Shown here piece by piece: positions 42,542 to 50,991 of a DNA stretch of 64,000 bases. Position 1 is the stretch's first letter. Each line of letters starts with the position of its first letter. The stretch is taken from contig NZ_JANYMP010000018.1 of the NCBI RefSeq assembly GCF_025061645.1, positions 62,001-126,000 on the forward strand. The letters run 5' to 3'. A program made the translations under genes and the position numbers. Source of the stretch: Umezawaea endophytica. GTDB taxonomy: Bacteria > Actinomycetota > Actinomycetes > Mycobacteriales > Pseudonocardiaceae. The notes under the pieces were generated by a model. It saw only the letters and a program-made list of their open reading frames with translations, had not been told where the DNA came from and searched no databases.

Positions 42542-43000
42542 TCAGTCGCGGATCGGGTCGAACAGCGCCAGTTCAGCCGCGTCCGGGGCTTCGAACAGCG
42601 CCGCGTACCCCTCCAGCATCGACCGCGTGATCAGCACGGCCCCCGGCTGCCGGGCGCGTGCCTCCAGCCGACGCGCCAGTTCCTCGATCGGCACGTCCAG
42701 GAACCGCAGCTCCACCTCCGCGCCCAGCGCTCTTCCCCCGCGCAGCACCTCCTTCCGTTCCGCGCGCGACCAGAAGCCGTTCTCCAGCACCACCGTCAGC
42801 CCCTGCGCCAGCAGGGCCCAGGCGTGCTGCTGGAACACCGCCTCCAGCCTGGCCCGGAACGGCTCGTCGAACAGGTCGACGCCCAGTGCCGCCAGCCACT
42901 CGTCCGGGCACAGGCGGATGGCGGGTCGGGTCGACGCCAAGGCCTTGGCCAGGGTCGTCTTGCCCGACCCCGGCAGGCCGCACAGCAGGATCAGGCGCAT
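42542..43000 (-). CDS. P-loop kinase-like ATPase (AAA_33 type)
   Basis: A 152-residue P-loop protein: LCGLPGSGKTTLAKAL (Walker A at 8-15), CPDEWLAALG as the usual lid/acceptor region, and VVLENGFWSRAERKEVLR similar to zeta-toxin-like and gluconate-kinase-like small kinases. The substrate is not known; relatives phosphorylate sugars, antibiotics or RNA ends. No antitoxin-like small gene is beside it. Its ATG directly follows the stop of the hydrolase gene upstream, so the two form a minus-strand pair. Confidence 0.7.
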   Translation of the reverse strand: MRLILLCGLPGSGKTTLAKALASTRPAIRLCPDEWLAALGVDLFDEPFRARLEAVFQQHAWALLAQGLTVVLENGFWSRAERKEVLRGGRALGAEVELRFLDVPIEELARRLEARARQPGAVLITRSMLEGYAALFEAPDAAELALFDPIRD

Positions 43001-44221
43001 CTACAGGGCTCTCAGGTCCACGGCGGCCGCCATGGCGTGGTAGCCCGCGTCGTTGGGGTGCACGTGGTCGCCGCTGTCGTACGCGGCGAGCAGTGCGCGG
43101 GGGTCGGCCGGGTCGGCCAGGGCGCGGTCGAAGTCGGCCACGGCGTCGTACTCGCCGGAGGTGCGGATCCACGTGTTCAGCTCCGTGCGCACCGCCTCGA
43201 TGCGCTCGCTGTACGCGGCGAAGCCCTTCACGGGTGTCACCGTCGCGCCGATGACCCGCACACCGCGCGCGTGCGCCTGGCGGAGGAGGGAGCGGTGGCC
43301 CGCGATCAGGTCGGCCGCCGTCACCTCCGGGTTCGGCACGAAGCACTCGAACTCGATGTCGCTCGCGATGATGTCGTTGATGCCCTCCAGCACGATCACC
43401 GAGCGCACGTCCGGTCTGCTCAGCACGTCCCGCGCGAAGCGCTTCGTCGCGGCCTCCCCGAAGCAGGGCGAGTCGCTGAGCACCCGGTTGCCGCCGATGC
43501 CCTCGTTGAGCACGCCGAACCGGCCGTGCAAGCGCTCGGCCAACTCGTCCGGGTAGCGGTTGTCGGCGTCGACGGTCGAGCCCGCGCCGTCGGTGATCGA
43601 GTCGCCGAACGCCACGACCGTGTCACGCCGCGGCGAGGTGTCCAGCACGTCGACGCCGGTCAGGAAGTACCACGAGTGGGTGGTTTCGGTGAACGCGGCG
43701 CCCGACGGGTCGGACAGGTGGTCGCCCGCGGCCCGGAAGCTGGTCGCCGCGGCGCCCTCGTGGAACGTCGTGGGCCCGGTCGGTCTCGCGAAGTGCAACG
43801 TCACCGTCACCTCGTCCAGCGGGCCGACGGGCAGCGCGGCGGCGTCGCTCGCGATCTCCCGGCCCGCCGGGATCTCCACGCCCGCGCGGTGCCCGAACGT
43901 CAAGCGCCGCAACGACCCCGGCCGCACCGCGCCCCCCTCGGCGGTGCGGGCGATCGTCGCGCCCGCGAGCGAGACGGGCCCGCTGTGCACTGTGGACAGT
44001 CGTATTCGGATCAGCGGACCGCCCGCCGTGAGGCGGACCACCTGCCGGACGCTCTGGTCCGAGAACCCCGCCAGTGACCAGTTCGGCTCGAACCCGGCGG
44101 TCGGTGGTTGGGCCGAGGCCGCCCAACCACCTGCCCAGCCCGGCCCGGCGGCCGAGGCGACCGCAGGTGCGCTGATCAGCAAGGACGTCGCGGCGGCCAG
44201 GGCCACCATGGTGCGTTTCAC
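43001..44221 (-). CDS. Secreted SGNH/GDSL hydrolase
   Basis: A 406-residue protein with a Sec signal peptide (about residues 1-25, cleavage near ASA-AG). The SGNH blocks are complete: GDS with nucleophile Ser208, GIGGNR with Asn245, LEGIND with Asn282, and DHVHPN with Asp385 and His388. The first 190 residues form a strand-rich jelly-roll-like part (GGWAASAQPP, RIRLSTVHSGP) typical of actinobacterial GDSL lipases/esterases. It likely deacylates esters or sugars outside the cell. Confidence 0.88.
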   Translation of the reverse strand: MKRTMVALAAATSLLISAPAVASAAGPGWAGGWAASAQPPTAGFEPNWSLAGFSDQSVRQVVRLTAGGPLIRIRLSTVHSGPVSLAGATIARTAEGGAVRPGSLRRLTFGHRAGVEIPAGREIASDAAALPVGPLDEVTVTLHFARPTGPTTFHEGAAATSFRAAGDHLSDPSGAAFTETTHSWYFLTGVDVLDTSPRRDTVVAFGDSITDGAGSTVDADNRYPDELAERLHGRFGVLNEGIGGNRVLSDSPCFGEAATKRFARDVLSRPDVRSVIVLEGINDIIASDIEFECFVPNPEVTAADLIAGHRSLLRQAHARGVRVIGATVTPVKGFAAYSERIEAVRTELNTWIRTSGEYDAVADFDRALADPADPRALLAAYDSGDHVHPNDAGYHAMAAAVDLRAL

Positions 44222-44327
44222 TTCCTACCCCCCGTGGTTCGCGAGTACTGCCGACAAGGTAGCGACGGGGTCCGACAATTCCGGTCCGAGCGGTTCGCTG
44301 TCGTACCCCTCTGGTAGACCAACGGGC

Positions 44328-46328
44328 ATGGCGAGCAAAGCGACGACGAGGCGTGGTGAACGCACCCCGGCCGAGGTGCTGCCGGTCGCGCGCGTCTGTG
44401 TGGACGTCCCGCTCGCGCACCTGGACCGGGCGTTCGACTACCAGGTGTCGTCGGACCAGGAGGCGGACGCGGTTCCGGGGTGCCGGGTGCGGGTCCGGTT
44501 CGCCGGGCAGCTCGTCGACGGGTACCTCCTGGAACGGGTCGAGAGTTCCGAGTACGGCAAGAAGTTGACGTACCTGGAGCGGGTCACGTCGCCGGAACCC
44601 GTGCTGTCGCCCGAAGTGGCCGAGTTGGCCCGCGTGGTGGCGGACAGGTTCGCCGGGACGCTGATCGACGTGCTGCGGATGGCGGTCCCGCCGAGGCACG
44701 CGCGGGCCGAGGGGCAGGCGTCCCCGGAACCGGCGCCGCTGCCCGAGGTCCCGGTGGCCGCGGGGTGGACGCGGTACCCGTTCGGCCCGAACCTGCTCGA
44801 CGCCCTGCTGTCCGGCCGCACGGCGCGAGCGGTGTGGCAGGCGCTGCCCGCGGAGGACTGGCCCGCGCGGCTCGCCGAGGCGGCGGCGACGGTCGCGAGC
44901 ACCGGCAAGGGCGTGCTGCTCGTCGTGCCGGACCACCGGGACGTGACCCGGTTGCACGCGGCGTGCGCGGCGCTGGTGGGGGAGGCCGGTGTCGTGGCGC
45001 TGTCGGCGGGCCTGGGGCCGTCCGAGCGGTACAAGAGGTGGCTCGCGGTGCGGCGCGGCGCGGTCCGGGTCGTGGTCGGCACCAGGGCGGCGGCGTTCGC
45101 GCCCGTCGAGGACCTGGGTCTGGTCGTGGTGTGGGACGACGGCGACGACCTGCACTCCGAGCCGAGGATGCCGTACCCGAACGTGCGGGACGTGCTGGTG
45201 CAGCGCGCCCACCTGACCGGGGCCGCGTTCCTGGCTGGCGGGTTCGCCCGCACGGCCGAGGCCCAGTTGCTGGTCGAGAGCGGGTGGGCGCACGAGGTGG
45301 TCGCGGCGCGCGAGACGTTGAGGACGGCGGCGCCGAGGGTCGTGGCCGTCGGCGACAGCGACTGGCAGGAGGTCAAGGACGCGGCGGCCCGGTCCGCGCG
45401 GCTGCCGTCGATCGCGTTCGACGCCGCGCGCGCCGCGCTGGCGGCGAACGCCCCGGTGCTGATCCAGGTGCCGCGCCGCGGGTACGTGCCCGCGTTGGCG
45501 TGCGGGAGCTGCCGCGCGCCCACGAGGTGTCGGCGGTGCGCCGGTCCGCTGGCGCTGCCCGGCGGGTCGGAGGACGGTCTGCCGCGCCCGCCGTACTGCC
45601 GGTGGTGCGGGGCGACCGAGGCCGCGTACCGGTGCCCGGCGTGCGGTTCGCGCAAGCTCCGCGCGCAGATCGTCGGTGCCCGGAGAACGGCTGAGGAGTT
45701 GGGGCGCGCGTTCGCGGGCGTTCCCGTGCGCACGTCGGGCGGCGACGAGGTGCTGGCGTCGGTGACCGGCAAGCCCGCGCTGGTCGTGGCGACACCGGGA
45801 GCCGAGCCGGTCGCCGAGGGCGGGTACGGGGCCGTGCTGCTGCTGGACGGGTGGTCGCTGCTCGGCCGCGCCGACCTGAGGGCCGCCGAGGAGGCGCTGC
45901 GCCGGTGGATGACCGCCGCCGCGCTGGCGAAACCCGGCGTCGAGGGCGGGCGGGTCGTGGTGATCGCCGAGTCCGTGCTGGCGCCGGTGCAGGCGCTGGT
46001 CCGCTGGGACCCGGTGTGGCACGCCCGGCAGGAGTTGGCCGCGCGCACCGAGCTGGGGTTCCCGCCCGCGGTGCGGATGGCCACGGTCGACGGCTCGCCG
46101 GACGCCGTCGCGGCCCTGCTGGACGAGCTGCGGCTGCCCCCGACCGGGGAGGTGCTCGGGCCGGTGCCGCTGGACGAGGAGGGCGAGAAGGAACGCGCGC
46201 TGGTTCGGGTCGCCCGCAGCGAGGGGCGTGCGTTGGCCGCGGTGCTGACGGAGGCTCTCGGCGTGCGCAGCGCGCGCAAGGACCCCGATCCCGTGCGGGT
46301 GAAGTTGGACCCGCTGGAGGTGCTGTGA
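44328..46328 (+). CDS. priA: Primosomal protein N' (PriA), actinobacterial type without Walker A
   Basis: A 666-residue PriA that would recognise restarted forks. The N-terminal 3'-DNA-binding domain (VARVCVDVPLAHLDRAFDYQV) and GCRVRVRFAGQLVDGYLLE are intact. The zinc region has paired cysteines near residues 390-440 (CGSCRAPTRCRRCAG; CRWCGATEAAYRCPACG). The position of the helicase Walker A reads STGKGVLLVVP, lacking GxGKT, and the DEAH box reads WDDGDD. This is the known actinobacterial form, presumed to load proteins without unwinding. The ATG has no ribosome site. Confidence 0.88.
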   Translation: MASKATTRRGERTPAEVLPVARVCVDVPLAHLDRAFDYQVSSDQEADAVPGCRVRVRFAGQLVDGYLLERVESSEYGKKLTYLERVTSPEPVLSPEVAELARVVADRFAGTLIDVLRMAVPPRHARAEGQASPEPAPLPEVPVAAGWTRYPFGPNLLDALLSGRTARAVWQALPAEDWPARLAEAAATVASTGKGVLLVVPDHRDVTRLHAACAALVGEAGVVALSAGLGPSERYKRWLAVRRGAVRVVVGTRAAAFAPVEDLGLVVVWDDGDDLHSEPRMPYPNVRDVLVQRAHLTGAAFLAGGFARTAEAQLLVESGWAHEVVAARETLRTAAPRVVAVGDSDWQEVKDAAARSARLPSIAFDAARAALAANAPVLIQVPRRGYVPALACGSCRAPTRCRRCAGPLALPGGSEDGLPRPPYCRWCGATEAAYRCPACGSRKLRAQIVGARRTAEELGRAFAGVPVRTSGGDEVLASVTGKPALVVATPGAEPVAEGGYGAVLLLDGWSLLGRADLRAAEEALRRWMTAAALAKPGVEGGRVVVIAESVLAPVQALVRWDPVWHARQELAARTELGFPPAVRMATVDGSPDAVAALLDELRLPPTGEVLGPVPLDEEGEKERALVRVARSEGRALAAVLTEALGVRSARKDPDPVRVKLDPLEVL

Positions 46329-46357
46329 CCGTGTCCCCGTCAGGTACGAATAAGCCC

Positions 46358-48130
46358 ATGATCCGTTTGATCGTCGGCGCGCTCGTCGCGTCCACCGTCC
46401 TGCTGCCGGGCACCGCGCAGGCGAGCCAGGCCCCACCGCGGGCCCCCGAGGCCACCGGCTGGGGCGGCGCGGTGTCCAGCATCGACCCCGACGCCTCGCA
46501 GGTGGGCATCGACGTCCTGCGCCGCGGCGGCAACGCGGTCGACGCGGCGGTGGCGACGGCCGCCGCGCTCGGCGTGACCGACCCGTTCTCGGCGGGCATC
46601 GGTGGCGGCGGGTTCTTCGCGTACTACGACGCCCGCAGTCGTAGGGTGTCCACTGTGGACGGTCGCGAGACCGCTCCCGCGTCGGCGACCGACAAGCTGT
46701 TCGTGGAGAACGGGGTCGCGATCCCGTTCGACCAGGCCGTGACCAGCGGCCTGTCCGTCGGCGTCCCCGGCACTCCCAAGACGTGGCAGGAAGCGCTGAA
46801 GCGGTGGGGCACGCTGTCGCTGCGCGACGCCATCAGCCCGGCCGAGCGGGTCGCCCGCGACGGCTTCATCGTCGACGGGACCTTCAACACCCAGATCGCG
46901 GGCAACGCCGCCCGCTTCGCGGACTTCCCGTCCACCAGGGAGCTGTACCTGCCGCAGGGCGCGCCACCGGCCGTCGGCACCCGCTTCCGCAACCCAGACC
47001 TGGCGGACACGTACCGCGAACTCGGCCGCCGCGGCGTGGACGCGTTCTACCGCGGCGCCATCGCCGACGACGTGGTCAAGACCGTGCGCACGCCCCCGGT
47101 CGACCCCGCCTCGACGCGCGTCGTCCGCCCCGGCGACCTGACCAGGTCCGACCTCGCCCGCTACACGGCGCCCCTGCGCGAGCCCAGCCGGACGTCGTAC
47201 CGCGGGCTGGACGTCTACGGCATGGCGCCACCGTCGTCCGGCGGCACGACCGTCGGCGAGGCGCTGAACATCCTGGAGGGCGTCGACGTCGGCGCTCTCA
47301 GCTCCAGTCAGTACCTGCACCGGTTCATCGAGGCCAGCAGGCTGTCGTTCGCCGACCGCAACCGCTGGGTGGGCGACCCGTCGGTCATCGACGTGCCCAC
47401 GCGCGAGCTGCTGTCACAGCGGTTCGCCGACAGCAGGGCCTGCCTCATCTCGCCGGACAAGGTCCTGACCAGCCCGGTCGCCCCCGGCGACCCGCGCAAC
47501 CCGGCCGCGTGCGCGACGGTAGGCGCGGCTTCGCCGACCCCGTACGAGGGGGAGCACACGACCCACCTGACGACCGCTGACCGGTGGGGGAACGTGGTCG
47601 CGTACACGTTGACCATCGAGCAGGAGGGCGGCAGCGGGATCGTCGTGCCGGGGCGCGGGTTCCTGCTGAACAACGAGCTGACGGACTTCTCGTTCACGCC
47701 GGTGACGCCTGGTGTGCCGGACCCGAACCTGCCGGGGCCTGGTAAGCGGCCGCGGTCCTCGATGGCGCCGACGATCGTGCTTGATCATGGGAAGGCTGTT
47801 CTGGCGGTCGGGTCGCCTGGTGGGGCGAGCATCATCACGACCGTTTTGCAGGTGTTGGCGGGGAAGATCGATCGGGATCTGCCGTTGGTGAAGGCTATTG
47901 CGGCTCCTCGGGCTTCACAGCGGAACGGTGCTACTACGCAGGCTGAGGTGGCTTTTTTGGCTACGCCTGAGGCTGGGGCGCTTGAGGCGCTTGGGCATCG
48001 GTTCACGTCTACCGCGGAGATCGGGTCGGCTACTGGGGTTGAGTTGTTGCGGGATGGTCGGTGGAGGGCTGCTGCTGAGACGACTCGGCGTGGGGGAGGG
48101 GCGGCTCGGGTGGTTTTTCCTGCTCGGTGA
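46358..48130 (+). CDS. ggt: Gamma-glutamyltransferase (secreted)
   Basis: A 590-residue Ntn hydrolase precursor that transfers or hydrolyses gamma-glutamyl groups of glutathione-like compounds. Signal peptide about 1-22. The self-cleavage and nucleophile residue is Thr401 in GEHTTHLT; the small subunit has NNELTDFSF and KRPRSSMAPTIV. The ATG lacks a ribosome site but TACGAAT lies eight bases upstream, suggesting a leaderless mRNA. An alternative GTG at 46325 overlaps the priA stop and would add 11 residues before the signal peptide. Confidence 0.88.
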   Translation: MIRLIVGALVASTVLLPGTAQASQAPPRAPEATGWGGAVSSIDPDASQVGIDVLRRGGNAVDAAVATAAALGVTDPFSAGIGGGGFFAYYDARSRRVSTVDGRETAPASATDKLFVENGVAIPFDQAVTSGLSVGVPGTPKTWQEALKRWGTLSLRDAISPAERVARDGFIVDGTFNTQIAGNAARFADFPSTRELYLPQGAPPAVGTRFRNPDLADTYRELGRRGVDAFYRGAIADDVVKTVRTPPVDPASTRVVRPGDLTRSDLARYTAPLREPSRTSYRGLDVYGMAPPSSGGTTVGEALNILEGVDVGALSSSQYLHRFIEASRLSFADRNRWVGDPSVIDVPTRELLSQRFADSRACLISPDKVLTSPVAPGDPRNPAACATVGAASPTPYEGEHTTHLTTADRWGNVVAYTLTIEQEGGSGIVVPGRGFLLNNELTDFSFTPVTPGVPDPNLPGPGKRPRSSMAPTIVLDHGKAVLAVGSPGGASIITTVLQVLAGKIDRDLPLVKAIAAPRASQRNGATTQAEVAFLATPEAGALEALGHRFTSTAEIGSATGVELLRDGRWRAAAETTRRGGGAARVVFPAR

Positions 48131-48206
48131 GGGTTGTGGTCAAGGGTGGGGCCCGCGGGGATGTTTGGGGTGGGTCTCCCTCACCCCGCTCGCGCGATTG
48201 TCTCAA

Positions 48207-48263
48207 TCCCCGATCTTGGTTTGTCAAGGCGGGAAAGATGCCTTGACAAACCAAGATCGGGGA
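48207..48263. terminator. Perfect 24-bp inverted repeat after ggt
   Basis: Arms 48207-48230 and 48240-48263 are perfectly complementary with a nine-base loop (GGGAAAGAT). Placed between ggt and the convergent acetyltransferase, it most likely terminates transcription from both sides. No U run. Confidence 0.65.
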
Positions 48264-48315
48264 GGAGGGCGCTTCGGATCGGGGCGATGGAGGGGGAGTG
48301 CTCGGAAGACGTCAT

Positions 48316-48600
48316 GCCTGGGGTGGGTGTTGGCTGGTTGAGAGCGGCGTGTTCCGGTGCGTGGGGGGTTGGGTGGGTTGGGTCGGGGTGCGGGTTGGGT
48401 GGGTGAGGTTGCGCGGGTGAGGTCGTGCGGGTGGTTGCGCAAGTAGTCGGGCGGTTGGGTGGGTGGTCGCTTGGCGGTTGAGCGGGTGGTCGCCGGGTGG
48501 TCGCGCAAGTAGTCGGGTGGTTGGGTGGGTGGTTGCGCGCAGGTCGCCGGGCGGTCGAGCGCGGGTGGGCGGGCGGGGCTGGTGGGTGGCTGGCACGTAG
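48316..48600 (+). repeat. Strand-asymmetric G/T-rich tract with potential G-quadruplexes
   Basis: The top strand is strongly rich in G and T and poor in A and C. Between 48363 and 48404 there are eight runs of three or more G separated by one to three bases, enough for G-quadruplexes. Minus-strand reading gives only a Thr/Pro/Arg-rich shadow frame. Together with the inverted repeat, this fills the 483-base gap between ggt and the acetyltransferase. Confidence 0.75.
48431..48536 (+). repeat. 40-bp direct repeat within the G/T-rich tract
   Basis: A unit containing GCGCAAGTAGTCGGG and GGTTGGGTGGGTGG occurs at 48431-48470 and again at 48497-48536 with three base differences. The 26 bases between are of similar composition. 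Confidence 0.75.
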
Positions 48601-48613
48601 GTGGTTGGTGTGC

Positions 48614-49141
48614 TCAGGCTGGCAGGCTGCGTTGTAGGAGCACGGTGTCCAAGGTTTTTCCGTGCTTCACGCCTACCCCGGTCAGGCGGCCCGCTTGTGT
48701 GAACCCGCACCGTTCGTGAAGACGCTCCGACGCCTTGTTGCCGTTGTCCGCGATCACCGCGATGACCTCGCGGATCCCTGCCGTTGTGCAGCGGTCCAGC
48801 AAGGTGGTGAGCAGTGTCGTGCCCAGGCCTCGGCCCGCTGCCGCGGGGCTCAGGTAGATCGTGCTCTCTGCGGTGTAGCGGTAGGCCGTCTTGGTCTTCC
48901 ACGGGGTGCAGTACGCCATGCCGACCACCTCGCCGTGGTCTTCCGCGGTGAGGAACGGCAGGCCGCGTGCCGTCGTGTCGGTGAGTCTTTCCTGCCAGTC
49001 GGCGAGCGTGGGGGCGGTTTCGGCGAAGGTGACGGTGGTGTTGTCGACGTAGTCGGCGTAGATCGCGGCGATGGTCGGCAAGTTTTCCGTGCGGGTGTCG
49101 CGAACCTGGGGTCCCTCACCGTTTTCCACTATAGTGCTCAC
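48614..49141 (-). CDS. GNAT acetyltransferase of the phosphinothricin-acetyltransferase type
   Basis: A 175-residue protein with the Pat/Bar family pattern: IAAIYADYVDNTTVTFAETAPTLADWQERL, YRYTAESTIYLSPAAAGRGLGTTLL (acetyl-CoA loop GRGLGT) and NGNKASERLHERCGFTQAGRL. Relatives acetylate phosphinothricin, methionine sulfone or other amino compounds. The GTG start has TATAGT seven bases upstream on its strand and no ribosome site, which suggests leaderless translation. It is divergent from the XRE-cupin regulator and shares its operator region. Confidence 0.82.
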   Translation of the reverse strand: MSTIVENGEGPQVRDTRTENLPTIAAIYADYVDNTTVTFAETAPTLADWQERLTDTTARGLPFLTAEDHGEVVGMAYCTPWKTKTAYRYTAESTIYLSPAAAGRGLGTTLLTTLLDRCTTAGIREVIAVIADNGNKASERLHERCGFTQAGRLTGVGVKHGKTLDTVLLQRSLPA

Positions 49142-49154
49142 TGTTCTACTATAG
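49127..49154. promoter_or_regulatory. Twin CTATAG palindromes: overlapping promoters and likely operator
   Basis: CACTATAGTG (49127-49136) and ACTATAG (49148-49154) are centred 20 bases apart, two helical turns. On the plus strand TATAGC lies just before the XRE gene ATG, on the minus strand TATAGT just before the acetyltransferase GTG, so both can act as -10 boxes for leaderless mRNAs. The neighbouring XRE protein is the obvious binder. Confidence 0.5.
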
Positions 49155-49158
49155 CGTC

Positions 49159-49722
49159 ATGTTTGATCTTGAAGACCTCGCTCGTCGTGTTCAGCGCGTC
49201 CGGGCCGACCGCGGCTTGACCCTGTCGGGGTTGGCCGAGCGGTGTTCGGTGAGCGTGAGCATGTTGTCCGCTGTCGAGCGGGCGGAGAAGGCTCCGACCG
49301 TGGTGGTGTTGGCGCGGATCGCCGAGGGGCTGGGTGTGTCGCTGGTGTCGTTGCTGGAGGACGGCGGTGAGCGGCGGTTGGTGGTTCGGCGTCGGGTCGC
49401 GCAGGACCGGTCCTCGCACCCCGGTGGGTGGGAGAAGGCCGTGGTGTCGCCCGTCGTGGCCGGGGTGAACTTCGAGTTGGTGCGGGTGGTGCTGCCCGCC
49501 GGGTGTGACGCCGGGGGGTTTCCCGCTTACGCGCGGGGGTCGCACGAGTACGTGGTGGTGGAGGCCGGGGAACTCCGGCTGCGCGTGGGGGAGGAGGTGG
49601 TCGGGCTCGAAGCAGGTGACTCCGCCTACTTCGAGGCCGACCAGGAGCACGGGTACGCGAATCCGGGTGGTGTGCCGTGCGTCTACCACGTCGCCGCGTT
49701 GATCATGCGGTCGCGCGGGTGA
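49159..49722 (+). CDS. XRE-family regulator with C-terminal cupin domain
   Basis: A 187-residue regulator: helix-turn-helix at about residues 9-63 (LTLSGLAERCSVSVSMLSAVERAEKAPTVVVLARIAEGL) and a cupin barrel at about 105-178 (HEYVVVEAGELRLRVGEEVVGLEAGDSAYFEADQEHGYANPG). Such proteins sense small ligands through the cupin and repress neighbouring catabolic or resistance genes. The metal-type histidines of the cupin (GSHEYV, EHGY) are present. It is divergent from a Pat-like acetyltransferase and ends three bases from the next convergent gene. Confidence 0.85.
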   Translation: MFDLEDLARRVQRVRADRGLTLSGLAERCSVSVSMLSAVERAEKAPTVVVLARIAEGLGVSLVSLLEDGGERRLVVRRRVAQDRSSHPGGWEKAVVSPVVAGVNFELVRVVLPAGCDAGGFPAYARGSHEYVVVEAGELRLRVGEEVVGLEAGDSAYFEADQEHGYANPGGVPCVYHVAALIMRSRG

Positions 49723-49725
49723 GGG

Positions 49726-50991
49726 TCAGCCCGCCGGGCCGCGGTAGAGGATCATGCCGTCCGGGTCGTTCACGTCCACGGTGAAGTCCCTCGGGTGCTT
49801 GGGGGTCGTGGTGGGTGGGCCGGTCAGGCGGACGGCGAACGTGCCGTCCGCGACCTCCGCCCTGACGGGGGCCTGGCCGGGGCTGGTGAACACGAGTTCG
49901 CCGACGTGCGAGGTGGTGGTGCCCGCGAGGATGGTGACGCCGGTCCCCGGTGACTCCAAGCCACCCAGCACCCGGAACATCTTCTCCACGTCGGCCTGCT
50001 GGACCGCCCACCTGAGGTCGGTCGCGACGCCGTTCCGCAGCGTGCAGTACGCCGTGTCGCCCCCCTCCTCGCGCAGCACCAGCAGGCCCTCCGCGCTGTC
50101 CTGGCCGACGCGGACCGTGGGCCGCCAGTCGGCGGGGTCGTCGAACGACTTCGGGACGTTGCCCGCGTAGGGCGGGCCGTCGGTCTGCCAGAGGTCCAGG
50201 CACCGGGCGGCCTGGTTGGCCGGGAGGTCGCCCGCGGTGGAGCCGCTCGGGTAGGCGTCCCTGGTCGTCGACCACTCGGGGCCGGGCAGTTCCGACTTGA
50301 CGACGCGGGCGGTGACGTAGGACGGGGGTTCCTGCACGTGGAACTCGACGTTCTCGACCGGGGCGACGCTCCGGAGCAGGAACAGGTCGCTCGGTATCAG
50401 CTTCTCGACCCTGGGCACGTCGTCGAGGGTGTCCGGTTCGCTCTCCGGGTCGACCGACATGGCGTCCGCACCCCTGGGGGCCTGGCCGACGACCACGCCG
50501 CTGGGGGAGCGCCAGAGGATCGACACGGCGCCGTCGCCGACGGGGATCGGCGACGAGTCGGGCAGGGACACCGACACCCGCGTGTAGGTGATCTCGCAGA
50601 AGCGGCGCCTGCCCGCGTCGTCGGCGTCGCCCACGACGATGCGACGGCCCCGCATGGAGAACGTGTGGGTGGACTTGATCCCGGCCAGGCCGCACGTCGC
50701 GAGGTCGGCGTCGGTCGTCTTGCCGTACCCGAGCTGGACGTTCATCCAGTCGGGCGAGGTGGCCGCGGGCGGCGGTGGTGCGACGGCCGGGGTGCTGTCA
50801 CGGGTGAGCTGGGCGCCCACCGCGCCACCGGCGACCAGCAGCACCACGGCGGCGGCCGCGACGAGCGGGCCGCGGCGGTTCGGCCGCTCCCGCACGGGTG
50901 GCTCGGCCGACGTGATCCGGCGGCGCATCCGTTCGCGCGCGTCGGACGGCAGCGGCCTGCGCGGGGGGAGGGGCAGTCCGGTTTCGCTCAT
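49726..50991 (-). CDS. Membrane protein partnered with ECF sigma factor (putative anti-sigma)
   Basis: A 421-residue protein with an Arg-rich cytosolic N-terminus (PSDARERMRRRITSAE), one membrane segment at about 42-61, a proline-rich spacer and a long extracellular region with scattered cysteines and no recognised domain. Its ATG shares one base with the sigma factor stop (TGATG), the usual sigma/anti-sigma arrangement. The N-terminal part is short and lacks the HxxxCxxC zinc motif, so if it is an anti-sigma factor it is not of the ZAS type. It could also be an extracellular sensor of unknown kind. Confidence 0.65.
   Translation of the reverse strand: MSETGLPLPPRRPLPSDARERMRRRITSAEPPVRERPNRRGPLVAAAAVVLLVAGGAVGAQLTRDSTPAVAPPPPAATSPDWMNVQLGYGKTTDADLATCGLAGIKSTHTFSMRGRRIVVGDADDAGRRRFCEITYTRVSVSLPDSSPIPVGDGAVSILWRSPSGVVVGQAPRGADAMSVDPESEPDTLDDVPRVEKLIPSDLFLLRSVAPVENVEFHVQEPPSYVTARVVKSELPGPEWSTTRDAYPSGSTAGDLPANQAARCLDLWQTDGPPYAGNVPKSFDDPADWRPTVRVGQDSAEGLLVLREEGGDTAYCTLRNGVATDLRWAVQQADVEKMFRVLGGLESPGTGVTILAGTTTSHVGELVFTSPGQAPVRAEVADGTFAVRLTGPPTTTPKHPRDFTVDVNDPDGMILYRGPAG

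Noticed and set aside
42415-42630. Short plus-strand frame in the gene-free stretch
   Set aside because: Pro/Arg/Ser-rich translation caused by the 19-bp repeats, no ribosome site, overlaps the kinase gene.
42542-43000. Small kinase as a zeta toxin
   Set aside because: No epsilon-like antitoxin gene beside it, and small P-loop kinases of this type have many other roles.
48312-48902. A 196-codon minus-strand frame with a Thr/Pro/Arg-rich tail overlapping the acetyltransferase
   Set aside because: Runs out of frame through the acetyltransferase gene and then through the G/T-rich tract; simple composition explains it.
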